NCBI GenBank assembly: GCA_022843485.1 | Contig: JALHNM010000005.1 | Coordinates: 124,001-188,000 of the forward strand | Direction: 5' to 3' | DNA: 64,000 bases | DNA from: Fimbriimonadaceae bacterium | Lineage (GTDB): Bacteria; Armatimonadota; Fimbriimonadia; Fimbriimonadales; Fimbriimonadaceae | In this document: piece by piece, positions 40,190 to 48,536 of the stretch | Numbering within the stretch: the stretch's first letter is position 1 | Layout: every line of letters starts with the position of its first letter | Position numbers and translations under genes: made by a program | Notes under the pieces: model-generated | What the model saw: only the letters and a program-made list of their open reading frames with translations | What the model was told of the DNA's origin: nothing | Databases searched by the model: none

Positions 40190-41114
40190 CGTAAGCCGCC
40201 TGCCACAGCCCGTAGCCCACGTTGTAGCGCGCCCGCACGCCGTAGAGGTAACGATCCTGCATAAACGCCGCCTCGGAGCCGGTCTGCGATTCCAGGGCCG
40301 TGAACTCCACCGGCACGTCCGAGCGCTGCTGCAGGACGATGCCCTTGATCGCTCGCTTCGTGTCCAGGAGGAACCAGGCGTCCTGACCCGTGCCCGTGAC
40401 GTACGGCGAGACGACCAGTCGGAGCCGTCCGCTGAACGCGTTCATGTACGGCGAGGGCGAAGTCCCGGCGGACGTGGTCGCCTTGTAGACCACCACCGGA
40501 CTCTCGACGAGCTCGATCGCGTCCCACATGAGGTTCGGCCCGACGACAAGGGTGTCCGGCACGATGCCGAGCGGGATCCCGGCGTCGTCGCGGAACGCCA
40601 TCATGGCCGACATCGCCGTCGCCAGCGTCCCAGCCGCCAGTGCACTGGCCGTCGTGTTCGACACCGTGCCGCCCCCGGAAGCCGGGTGGCTTGCCGAGAA
40701 GAACGAGACCCCGTCGTACCCCGTCGCCGTCCCGCCTGCCAAGAGAGCCTGGACGACGATCTGGTGGCGGTGCTGACTGACGCGGTTCGCGAGGTCCCGC
40801 ACCCGCAGCCGGATGAGGTCGAGCTGGTCGTCCTCGACCGCCCGGCGGTCGACCGCGATCGTCGACTCGAACGTCTTGTCCTCGATCGTGACCGAGTACT
40901 CGCTCATGCCCTGAGGCCGGCGCTCGTCCACGAACTCCCGCATCGGCGGGGTCGCCCCGAGCCAGGCGTAGCGCTGAACCGGGAGCGTCGTGCTGATCAC
41001 CGTCGCGATCTGGTTGGCGATGCTGTCCTCGACCTGGCTCCGGTACGCCTGGTCGAACTCCGTCTTGAGCCCCGGCAGCAGCAGGTTCGGAATGTCACTC
41101 TTCGTCAATGCCAT
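40173..41114 (-). CDS. Mu gpT-like major capsid protein (HK97 fold)
   Basis: This 313-residue protein resembles the Mu-like major head subunit gpT. It has an N-terminal helix (FDQAYRSQVEDSIANQIATVI), the conserved RRPQGMSEYSVTIEDKTFESTIAVDRR, and DDQLDLIRLRVRDLANRVSQHRH. The gpT-typical GVSFFSASHPASGGG and a central DTLVVGPNLMWDAIELV strand follow, then FLLDTKRAIKGIVLQQRSDVPVEFTAL and RYLYGVRARYNVGYGLWQ. All segments of the HK97-type fold appear intact, so it could still assemble a shell. It follows the decoration-like gene by 27 bp. Confidence 0.85.
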   Translation of the reverse strand: MALTKSDIPNLLLPGLKTEFDQAYRSQVEDSIANQIATVISTTLPVQRYAWLGATPPMREFVDERRPQGMSEYSVTIEDKTFESTIAVDRRAVEDDQLDLIRLRVRDLANRVSQHRHQIVVQALLAGGTATGYDGVSFFSASHPASGGGTVSNTTASALAAGTLATAMSAMMAFRDDAGIPLGIVPDTLVVGPNLMWDAIELVESPVVVYKATTSAGTSPSPYMNAFSGRLRLVVSPYVTGTGQDAWFLLDTKRAIKGIVLQQRSDVPVEFTALESQTGSEAAFMQDRYLYGVRARYNVGYGLWQAAYGGKLS

Positions 41115-41141
41115 GTTCTTTGTCCTTGGGTCTCCGCGCGC

Positions 41142-41579
41142 CTAGACGCTGTAGTTGTCGATGCGGACCCGTACGCCCGCCTGGCCGGTCGAGGCCGTCT
41201 CCAGGGCCACGATCGTGCCGAGCTTGTACTGGTTCGTGAGACCGCCCGTGGCGACCTGGACCTCCCAGTCCGTCAGCCCCAGCACCTCCTTCCCGATGTC
41301 CGCTTGGGCGGGGGTAAAGCCGGTCGCCGCCTTGAGGACGAACGAGCCCGTCTTCGTCACGTTGACGGAGCGCGCCCCGGCCGACCCGGCCGAGTTGTCC
41401 ACCGACTCGCTCGCCACCCCGACGAACCGCAAGTTCGCCACGTCGTGCGCCATCGGGACGGCGAACCCCGCCGCGTTCACACCGACCGCCGCACCCTTGA
41501 AAATGCGGACATTGCTCATGCGATACGACACGACCAAACCCGGTCGCTCGTAAGTCTCGAATGCTTTGCTAAGTGCCAT
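41142..41579 (-). CDS. Capsid decoration-like protein (DUF2190-type)
   Basis: This 145-residue all-beta protein has MSNVRIFKGAAVGVNAAGFAVPMA, VGVASESVDNSAGSAGARSVNVTKTGSF and VGLTDWEVQVATGGLTNQYKLGTIVALETA. This is the pattern of head decoration/cement proteins such as those with DUF2190, which sit on the capsid surface. In phage clusters this gene often lies between the protease and capsid genes, as here. The start ATG at 41579 has GAGAG upstream. Assignment rests on pattern and neighbourhood, not on a signature motif. Confidence 0.6.
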   Translation of the reverse strand: MALSKAFETYERPGLVVSYRMSNVRIFKGAAVGVNAAGFAVPMAHDVANLRFVGVASESVDNSAGSAGARSVNVTKTGSFVLKAATGFTPAQADIGKEVLGLTDWEVQVATGGLTNQYKLGTIVALETASTGQAGVRVRIDNYSV

Positions 41580-41609
41580 GAGGTCTCTCGAGGGTTCCCA
41601 GACTCAGCG

Positions 41610-42530
41610 TCACGCCGAGGCCGGACCGGCCCCTCGACGCCGGGAGATCTCGCCCAGGCTCAGACCCGGGAAGTACCGCTCGTAGAATGCGGCCTCTTCT
41701 GGGCCCATAGGCTCGCCGAGGTCGCGTTCGGGGTCCGGGGCGCGCTCCGAGAAGAGCCCGTGGGCCGGTGCCCGATCGATCAGGCCCTGAACCAAGGCCG
41801 CCACCGGAGTCTCGGCCTCACCGAACCGGACGACGTCGTCGCAGGCGAGGAGGGTCTCTGCGAATGCGACCTGGGCAGGCACGAGCCGCCCGGCGCTCAC
41901 CGCGTTCGCCACCGCCGCCCGGACAAGGTCCCGCCGGATCGCGTCACGAACGGTCGGCAACGGCTGCGACCAACGGGTGACCCCCGACGCCGCCCCGAGC
42001 AGCCTCGCGCCCTTCACCCGAGGTGTGCGCACGAGGCTCACCTCGACGATCCGGTCAAGGTCCGACGTCACCCCGAGCGAGAGCGAGTACGCCCCCGACT
42101 GTTCGATGAGGTCGTTCGCCTCCTTCGAGAACGCGAGGATCCCGGTCAGTTCGTCCCCTTCCGCGACCACTTGCGTCAGGTAGCCGAGTTCGAGCGGGGA
42201 CTCCGCGTGCTCGATGAGCACCGGCACGGGAAGGTCGAACCCCTCCGCGAGTTTCGCGAGGTGGGCTGCTGTCACCGTCAGGCCCTTGTCCGGATAGGCC
42301 CCGGCGGCAAAGAGCTTCGCCCTGCGATCGATCCAGAGGCGAGGGTTTTCCAGGTAGGGCGGCGGCTCGATCTCGAGCTCGCCCAGCGACTCCAGCAGGC
42401 TGGCCCGCTCAGCGAGCGACCCCGGGCGCCGCACGCCCCGGTAGCCCGGACCGAGCTCCGCCGCCCGCCGCAACGCCAGCCGCGCCCGCTCGTCGTCCGG
42501 CGGGCCTTGGTGGAACTGTGTTTCGTCCAT
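41610..42530 (-). CDS. Mu gpI-like prohead protease
   Basis: This 306-residue protein contains the phage I-type protease core: KLFAAGAYPDKGLTVTAAHLAKL (about 72-94), VPVLIEHAESPLELGYL with candidate catalytic His108, and AYSLSLGVTSDLDRIVEVSLVRTPRV with candidate Ser165. The C-terminal third is helical and could act as the internal scaffold, as in Mu where I/Z share a gene. Such proteases trim capsid precursors during head assembly. It is the first gene of the cassette. The PEP-CTERM terminator hairpin lies just upstream, so its own promoter should lie within 42531-42600; none is obvious. Confidence 0.72.
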   Translation of the reverse strand: MDETQFHQGPPDDERARLALRRAAELGPGYRGVRRPGSLAERASLLESLGELEIEPPPYLENPRLWIDRRAKLFAAGAYPDKGLTVTAAHLAKLAEGFDLPVPVLIEHAESPLELGYLTQVVAEGDELTGILAFSKEANDLIEQSGAYSLSLGVTSDLDRIVEVSLVRTPRVKGARLLGAASGVTRWSQPLPTVRDAIRRDLVRAAVANAVSAGRLVPAQVAFAETLLACDDVVRFGEAETPVAALVQGLIDRAPAHGLFSERAPDPERDLGEPMGPEEAAFYERYFPGLSLGEISRRRGAGPASA

Positions 42531-42599
42531 CGACGAGAAACGGGAGCCCTAGCCCCGGCCCGTCAACAAGTCCCACCGGATCTCCCGGTCAAAAACGAG

Positions 42600-42633
42600 A
42601 AAGGCCCCCTCGGCACGAGGCCGAGGGGGCTTT
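42600..42633 (-). terminator. Intrinsic terminator of the PEP-CTERM gene
   Basis: On the reverse strand the stem CCGAGGGGGC/GCCCCCTCGG (42604-42613 with 42621-42630) has a 7-nt loop and flanking AAA/TTT, and a T-rich tract follows towards 42590. It ends the PEP-CTERM gene before the capsid cassette on the same strand. Confidence 0.75.
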
Positions 42634-42657
42634 CAAAGGACTTAAGCCGTGCGACGC

Positions 42658-43350
42658 TTACTTGCGGCGGCGGCGAGCAGCGACGGCAGCAAGGCCGGCG
42701 CCGAGGGCGAGCATCGTGGCCGGCTCCGGAACCGACTTGACCGCGTAGGCGGCGTTCGTGTTGACCGGGAAGCTGTTGCCGAGGCCGAAGCCGTTGGTCG
42801 GGTTGGCGCCAACGCTGTTGTTGCCGCCACCGTTGGCCGGGTTGGTGTTGCTGAGGATGAAGACCTGACCGTTGCCGGTGAAGTCCATCACAGCGGCCAT
42901 GCCAATCCAGACGCGACCGGCGCCCGTGTTGTGGTTCAGGCCCGAGAGGTCGACGCGGAACTGGCTGCCCGAGACGATCGTGCTGTAGCTGACTCGGCTG
43001 CCCGAGACGAGCTCAGTGGCGATCGTGCCGCCCGTGAGGTCGTTGCCCGAGTTACCGGCGCCCGCAGCCGAGCTCCAGTAGCTGACGCGCCAGCCGCGAA
43101 CGCGGTTGTTGAGCGTGCTGAAGATCGAAGCGTCGCTGAGCTCGAAGGCCATGGCGACGTCGGTCACGGTGCCGGCCGACACGAAGTCGTCGACGACGGT
43201 GCCGGTGAAGTCGGCGAAGTCACCGAAGACCTGGGCGACGCCGAACTCGGGGGTCTGGATGAGGCCCGAGGTGTTGTTGATCTGATCAAGGTTGGCGCTC
43301 GCAGCGGCGGCGGCAACGACGAACGACAGGGTAAGCAGGGTTCGCTTCAT
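42658..43350 (-). CDS. PEP-CTERM sorting-domain protein
   Basis: This 230-residue secreted protein has a signal peptide (MKRTLLTLSFVVAAAAASA), a beta-rich domain, an Asn/Gly-rich segment (NPANGGGNNSVGANPTNGFG), and the sorting tail VPEPATMLALGAGLAAVAARRRRK. The tail has the PEP motif, a hydrophobic helix and a basic end, as required by exosortase. AGGAAGG-like bases (GGAAGG, about 10 nt upstream) support the start. A -10-like TATAAC lies about 70-75 bp upstream on the reverse strand. It is the third such protein in the window. Confidence 0.88.
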   Translation of the reverse strand: MKRTLLTLSFVVAAAAASANLDQINNTSGLIQTPEFGVAQVFGDFADFTGTVVDDFVSAGTVTDVAMAFELSDASIFSTLNNRVRGWRVSYWSSAAGAGNSGNDLTGGTIATELVSGSRVSYSTIVSGSQFRVDLSGLNHNTGAGRVWIGMAAVMDFTGNGQVFILSNTNPANGGGNNSVGANPTNGFGLGNSFPVNTNAAYAVKSVPEPATMLALGAGLAAVAARRRRK

Positions 43351-43474
43351 TCTGATGTACCTTCCGAATCGATGTGCACGAAGGGCAACCGGCTATCACC
43401 GGAGCACCTGCGACGGCTCTGTTATACCGGCACTTCCCACCGATTGTGACGTCCGGGACTACAAACCCGCGAAA

Positions 43475-43492
43475 ATCGGTATAAATACCGAT
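43475..43492. promoter_or_regulatory. Palindrome in a divergent promoter region, possible operator
   Basis: ATCGGTAT-AA-ATACCGAT is an 8-2-8 palindrome in the 261-bp gap between the divergent PEP-CTERM gene (43350) and the large unknown gene (43612). It contains a TATAAAT-like core that could double as a -10 element for one direction. The rest of the gap shows no gene. Confidence 0.45.
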
Positions 43493-43611
43493 AGAGAGCG
43501 GCCCCCTCGTCCCAGAGCCGCCCCCGATGGCCCTAAACCAGCCGTCTGACCGGGTTCGAACGTGCCAAACTGAGGGTTCGCCTCACGCCCCCACTCTTTA
43601 GAGGACAGCCC

Positions 43612-45432
43612 TTGGCACGAAAGACCGAAACGAACCTCACGGACGCGTTCGCGCGCGACTTCGCCGACCGTTTGATCCTGTCGACCCTGACCGACCTCCA
43701 CGAGGTCGTCAAACCCAGCGAGATCTCCGACCGCCTCCAAGGCGAGGGCCTAGGACTCGCGACCGTCCGGTCCCTGCTCGCCTCAAACCCCAACCGATTC
43801 GCCTACAACGAGCGGCGCTGGATCCCGGCCGCACGCCTCGAGGCCGAAGGTAGGCCACTCCACGAGGCCGCCCGCATCAGCGTCGACCGCTTCGGCGCGC
43901 CCATGCCCCTGGGCCTCCTCGTCGACGAACTCAGCCGAAGCCGCGCCGCCGACCGGGAAGTCACCGAGAATGCCCTCCTGCGCATCGTCCTGGACGACCC
44001 GTTCCTTCTCCTCACGCTCGACGGTCACGTCGCCGGCTCCAACCTCGTGTTCGTCGCCCGGGACGAGACCCCCGAACGCGCCTACGCCCTCAACCACCTC
44101 AACCCCGACGAAGTCGCCGACGTCCAAGCGCGCCTGGGGGCGTTCGACTGGCGCCAGGCCGACGCCATCGTCCGGGCCATCGAAGCCGCCGCACCGGTCA
44201 GCGTCAAGGGCCTCGGCGCCGCCGCCTGGCTCGCCCTCAACCCCCAACGGCCCCAGGCAGTCCTCCTCTACGACTGGCGGGCCTTCAACGCAGAACTCCT
44301 CAGCATCCCGGGGTTCGTCTACCGAAACGACGGTGCTCTCCACCCCGAGGCCGAGATCAAGAAGTGGATCAGCGCCGCTGTTAAGCTCGCCGACACCGTC
44401 CAGCCCACGATCGAGGTCGAAGACGCGGCCCCGCTCGAGCTCAAGAAGGAGGACCACGAGGCGCTCATCGCCAAGGTCGTCGGCGCCGGTGAGACCGTCA
44501 CCGCCACCCGACTCCTCGAGACCCAGTTCGAGATCACTCCCGCCGTCAAGACCTTCCCGGACGACCTCCGGAACGTGATGACCGCCCTCAAGCACGACGC
44601 CCGCGTCTGGTGGGTCGGCGGTGACCGGTTCCGGACCCCAGGCAGCGCCCCCGATTTCATCACCGACGTCCCGGAGCCGTTCCTCTTCGTCCCCACGGAG
44701 CATCTTCAGGAAGACGGCGACCCCGTCGACGCCGAGCTCAACGACGACGGCCTCAGCACGTCGCTGCGCAAACTCATCGCCCACCCCCTGGCGACCGACG
44801 TCAACGACGAGGACGTCGTCCCCGCGCCCAAGAACCTGCCTGAGTCCATGCGGCTCGTGCTCAAGCCGATCCACCGCGAGCTCGGAACCTTCCCGCTCAG
44901 CCAGTTCCCGACCGGCTTCTTCAGCAACGAACCCGAGGTCCAAGAGCTCCTGCTCATCGACGCCGACGGTCGCCAACTCCAAGCCTGGCTCAACACCAAG
45001 GCAAGGCTCATCTTCGGGCTGCTCGATTGGTGGCTCGACCAGCCGGTCGAGTCGGGCGCGGTGTTCAGCCTCACGAAGACGGCCAAGCCGAACGTGCTCG
45101 AGTTCGCCTGGCTCGACCAGACCGACCCCGTCGTCTACATCAGCCACCAGCGGATGGAGGAACTGCGCGAGATCGCAGCCCGGTCAGAGGCCCTCTCGAC
45201 CTTCGACGTCCTCCGCGAAGTCATGGCCCACTGGCCGAAGGGCGCCGACTTCCTCACGATCCTGTGGGAGGTCAACGTCGTCCGACGCACCTCGCGCCGG
45301 CTCCTGTCGTCCCTGCTCAGCAGCTACGTCTGCTTCTACCAGCGATCCGGTTCGCCGGTCTGGCACTACGACGCCAAGAAGGTCGAGCAAGGGTTCGACA
45401 AGACCAAGAAGAAGTTCGTCGTCAAGCCCTAA
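43612..45432 (+). CDS. Large soluble protein of unknown function
   Basis: This 606-residue protein starts with TTG (AGAGGA lies 7 nt upstream). It has no signal peptide or membrane helix. The N-terminal 130 residues have short helical units with LTDLHEVVKPSEISDRLQGEGLGLATVRSLLASNPNRFAYNERRWIPA, a winged-helix-like pattern. A second similar unit follows (HEAARISVDRFGAPMPLGLLVDELSR). The middle and C-terminal parts are alpha/beta and acidic. This suggests a DNA- or RNA-binding regulator with tandem helix-turn-helix modules, but I recognise no family. Confidence 0.7.
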   Translation: MARKTETNLTDAFARDFADRLILSTLTDLHEVVKPSEISDRLQGEGLGLATVRSLLASNPNRFAYNERRWIPAARLEAEGRPLHEAARISVDRFGAPMPLGLLVDELSRSRAADREVTENALLRIVLDDPFLLLTLDGHVAGSNLVFVARDETPERAYALNHLNPDEVADVQARLGAFDWRQADAIVRAIEAAAPVSVKGLGAAAWLALNPQRPQAVLLYDWRAFNAELLSIPGFVYRNDGALHPEAEIKKWISAAVKLADTVQPTIEVEDAAPLELKKEDHEALIAKVVGAGETVTATRLLETQFEITPAVKTFPDDLRNVMTALKHDARVWWVGGDRFRTPGSAPDFITDVPEPFLFVPTEHLQEDGDPVDAELNDDGLSTSLRKLIAHPLATDVNDEDVVPAPKNLPESMRLVLKPIHRELGTFPLSQFPTGFFSNEPEVQELLLIDADGRQLQAWLNTKARLIFGLLDWWLDQPVESGAVFSLTKTAKPNVLEFAWLDQTDPVVYISHQRMEELREIAARSEALSTFDVLREVMAHWPKGADFLTILWEVNVVRRTSRRLLSSLLSSYVCFYQRSGSPVWHYDAKKVEQGFDKTKKKFVVKP

Positions 45433-45458
45433 CGCCCCCAACCAGCGAACCCCGGAGC

Positions 45459-45504
45459 GCGGCCTTCCCAGGCCGCACCCCGGTTCGCGGGCTTTCCAGC
45501 CCGC
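45459..45504. repeat. Two related intergenic hairpins in tandem
   Basis: GCGGCCT-TCCC-AGGCCGC (45459-45476) and GCGGGCT-TTCC-AGCCCGC (45487-45504) are 7-bp stems with 4-nt loops that differ by one compensated base pair. The compensatory change shows that structure is maintained. They lie between the convergent unknown gene and ppdK, and look like members of a small dispersed repeat family. Confidence 0.6.
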
Positions 45505-45609
45505 AGGCCGACGCAAGCTTAGGGATCCGGAAGCGCACCCCCGATCCCCGGGCACTCGCAACGGCCCTCGCCCCTCCCCCAAGTCCAAGGGAGAGGGGCG
45601 GGCCACCCC

Positions 45610-48303
45610 TTACTTGTCCAGAGTGACCTTAACGCGGTCTCGGATGGCAGCCTGAGCGGCCGAGAGGCGGGCGATGGGCACGCGGAACGGCGAGCAGCTC
45701 ACGTAGTCCAACCCGAGCTCGTGGCAGAAGTAGATCGATTCCGGGTCACCCCCGTGCTCGCCGCAGATCCCGCACTTCAGCCCCTCCCGACGCCCGCGAC
45801 CTTCCTTCACCGCGATCCGCATCAGCTGGCCCACGCCGTCGCGGTCGATCGTTTCGAACGGGTTCACCGGCAACACCTTGTCCTCGACGTACTTCTGAAG
45901 GAACTTCCCTTCCGCGTCGTCCCGGCTGAAGCCGAAGGTCATCTGCGTCAGGTCGTTCGTGCCGAAGCTGAAGAACTGGGCGTACTCCGCGATCTCGCCC
46001 GCGGTCAGAGCGGCCCGCGGGATCTCGATCATCGTGCCGAACAGGTACGGCACGTCCAGGCCCCGCTCCGACATGACCTCCTTCGCCACCCGCTCGAGCT
46101 GCACCTGCACCACCCGGAGCTCGTTCACGTGGCCCACGAGCGGGATCATGATCTCCGGCTGCACGTCGACCCCCTGGTCCTTGAGCTTGCAGGCCGCCTG
46201 CACGATCGCCCGGGTCTGCATCTCGACGATCCCAGGGAAGACCATCGACAAGCGCACGCCGCGAAGACCCATCATCGGGTTCGCCTCGCGCATGCCTTCG
46301 ACCGCCTTCATGATCCCCTCCCGCTCCTCTAGGATCGCGGCGAGCGCCTTGCCCTGGGTCATGTTGACCGCCAGCCGGAGTTCCGTGACCTCGCGCAACA
46401 GCTCGTCGAACGACGGGAGGAACTCGTGCAACGGCGGGTCGATGAGGCGCACCGTCACCGGCTTGCCGTTCATCACCCGGAAGATCCCCTCGAAGTCCGA
46501 TTGCTGAACGGCAAGGAGCTTCGCGAGCGCGGCCTCACGCTGGGCGTCGCTCTTGGCCAGGATCATGTCCCGCACGATCGGCAACCGGTCCGGCTCGAAG
46601 AACATGTGCTCCGTCCGGCACAGCCCGATCCCCTCGGCACCGAATTCGAGGGCCTGCTGCGCGTCCCGCGGGTTGTCGGCGTTCGTCCGCACCCTGAGCG
46701 ACCGGTACTCGTCGCACCAGGCCATGAGCGTCCCGAAGTGCCCGCTCACGTCCGGCGGGATCAGGGCGAGCTCGAGGTTGTAAACCCGGCCCGTCGACCC
46801 GTCGATCGTGATCAGGTCGCCCTCGTTCACCACGACGCCGTCCACCGAGAACTGCCGGTGGTGCTCGTCCACCTCGATCGCCTCGCACCCGGCCACGCAC
46901 GGGATCCCGAAGCCGCGGGCCACGACCGCCGCGTGGGAGGTCTTGCCCCCGCGCGCCGTCAGGATCCCCTGGGCCGCCAGCATCCCGTGCACATCGTCCG
47001 GGTTCGTCTCGTCGCGGACGAGGATGACCTTCTCGCCCCACTCGCCCCGCTTTTGGGCGGTGTCGGCGTCGAACACGGCCTTACCGACCGCGGCCCCCGG
47101 CGAGGCCGCCAAGCCCGTCGCCACGGCCGAGATGCCCCGGTCGCTGACATAGACGTCGTCGATCCGCGGGTGCAGCAACTGGTCGAGGTGGCTCGCCGTC
47201 ACGCGCTGGAGGGCGACCTCCTTCTCGATGAGGCTCTCCTGGACCATCTCCACCGCCATCCGCACCGCCGCCGGACCCGTCCGCTTGCCCACCCGGCACT
47301 GCAGCATGAACAGCCGCCCGCGCTCGATGGTGAACTCGAGGTCCATCATGTCCTTGTAGTGCCCCTCGAGCCGGTGGCAGATCGCGACGAACTCGTCGTA
47401 GACCGCCCGGTTCTGCTCGGCGAGCCGGCTGATCGGGACCGGCGTCCGGATCCCCGCCACGACGTCCTCGCCCTGGGCGTTCATCAGGTACTCGCCATAC
47501 AGGAGGTTCTCGCCCGTCGAGGGGTCGCGGGTGAAGGCCACGCCCGTCCCGCAGTCCCCGCCGAGGTTCCCGAACACCATCGCCTGGATGTTCACCGCCG
47601 TCCCGATCTCGTCCGGGATCTTCTCCGTCCGCCGGTAGACGATCGCGCGGTCGTTGTTCCAAGACCGGAACACCGCCTCCACCGCCAGCGTCAACTGCTG
47701 CCACGGGTCGGTCGGGAAGCTCTGGCCCGTCTCCTTGAGGACGAGGGCCAGGAAGTCCGCCACCAGGTGCTTGAGGTCCTCGGCCGAGAGCTCGGTGTCG
47801 AGCTTCACGCCCTTCTCCTTCTTCTTCTCGTCCAACAGCCGCTCGAACTTGCCCTTCGGCACGTCGAGAACAACATCGCTGAACATCGTCACGAACCGGC
47901 GGTAGGCGTCGTAGGCGAACCGGGCGTCCCCGCTCGTAGCGATCACGCCCTGGAGCGTCTCCTGGTTCAGCCCGAGGTTGAGGATCGTGTCCATCATCCC
48001 CGGCATCGAGAACTTCGCACCCGATCGCACCGAAACGAGCAGCGGGTTCGCGGGGTCACCGAACGTCTTGCCCAGGTCGCGCTCGATGTCGGCCATCGCA
48101 GCCCTCAGGTCGTCGACCAGCCCCTCAGGCAAGTGGCGCCCGCTGGCGTAGTAGTCGTTGCAGACCGCCGTCGTGACGGTGAAGCCGGGGGGGACCGGAA
48201 GGCCGATGTTGCTCATCTCGGCGAGGTTCGCCCCTTTGCCGCCGAGCAAATCCTTCATGCTGGCGTCGCCTTCGCGGAACAGGTAGACACGCTTGTCGCT
48301 CAT
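45610..48303 (-). CDS. ppdK: Pyruvate phosphate dikinase
   Basis: This 897-residue enzyme interconverts pyruvate, ATP and phosphate with phosphoenolpyruvate, AMP and diphosphate. The N-terminal ATP-grasp domain begins MSDKRVYLFREGDASMKDLLGGKGANLAEM. The swivelling phospho-His domain has GGKTSHAAVVARGFGIPCVAG, and the C-terminal PEP/pyruvate barrel has GLCRTEHMFFE, IGTMIEIPRAAL-type sequence, FGTNDLTQMTFGFSRDDAE and CGICGEHGGDPESI with the catalytic Cys. Length and start (GAGGA 5-6 nt upstream of ATG 48303) are normal. It suggests gluconeogenesis or reversible PPi-linked glycolysis. Confidence 0.97.
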   Translation of the reverse strand: MSDKRVYLFREGDASMKDLLGGKGANLAEMSNIGLPVPPGFTVTTAVCNDYYASGRHLPEGLVDDLRAAMADIERDLGKTFGDPANPLLVSVRSGAKFSMPGMMDTILNLGLNQETLQGVIATSGDARFAYDAYRRFVTMFSDVVLDVPKGKFERLLDEKKKEKGVKLDTELSAEDLKHLVADFLALVLKETGQSFPTDPWQQLTLAVEAVFRSWNNDRAIVYRRTEKIPDEIGTAVNIQAMVFGNLGGDCGTGVAFTRDPSTGENLLYGEYLMNAQGEDVVAGIRTPVPISRLAEQNRAVYDEFVAICHRLEGHYKDMMDLEFTIERGRLFMLQCRVGKRTGPAAVRMAVEMVQESLIEKEVALQRVTASHLDQLLHPRIDDVYVSDRGISAVATGLAASPGAAVGKAVFDADTAQKRGEWGEKVILVRDETNPDDVHGMLAAQGILTARGGKTSHAAVVARGFGIPCVAGCEAIEVDEHHRQFSVDGVVVNEGDLITIDGSTGRVYNLELALIPPDVSGHFGTLMAWCDEYRSLRVRTNADNPRDAQQALEFGAEGIGLCRTEHMFFEPDRLPIVRDMILAKSDAQREAALAKLLAVQQSDFEGIFRVMNGKPVTVRLIDPPLHEFLPSFDELLREVTELRLAVNMTQGKALAAILEEREGIMKAVEGMREANPMMGLRGVRLSMVFPGIVEMQTRAIVQAACKLKDQGVDVQPEIMIPLVGHVNELRVVQVQLERVAKEVMSERGLDVPYLFGTMIEIPRAALTAGEIAEYAQFFSFGTNDLTQMTFGFSRDDAEGKFLQKYVEDKVLPVNPFETIDRDGVGQLMRIAVKEGRGRREGLKCGICGEHGGDPESIYFCHELGLDYVSCSPFRVPIARLSAAQAAIRDRVKVTLDK

Positions 48304-48536
48304 CGTTGTCCTCGGAGCCAAGCCGTCCTTGCCGCCTAGCACCGTCGGTACGCGGGAAGTCGGATCGGTTACTGGTCCAGCATACTTGCCGCGCCGCCCC
48401 CGAACCGGGCCCGACCCGGAGCGCCGAACTCCCGCTCCGCACCACACCCGGAGCTCCAGCTCCGGACGCCCGACGCCTCGATAGAGAGGCCGTCACCCGA
48501 AACACCGACCCCGCTCCCCCGAGGTAAACCCGGCGG

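Larger units (their letters stand above)
39170..42530 (-). mobile_element. Mu-like capsid gene cassette
   Basis: Six genes in a row on the reverse strand encode, in transcription order: a phage-type protease, a head decoration-like protein, a gpT-like major capsid protein, a small membrane protein, a connector-like protein and a small head-closure-like protein. The order protease-capsid-connector-closure recalls Mu I-T-J-K. No portal, terminase, tail, integrase, repressor or lysis gene is found in the window, and no att-like repeats were noticed at the edges. Hairpins bound both sides. It could be a remnant prophage, a satellite/GTA piece, or a domesticated shell system. Confidence 0.68.

Noticed and set aside
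46426-48339. A 637-codon frame opposite ppdK
   Set aside because: It is the complement of the ppdK coding region with no recognisable domain.
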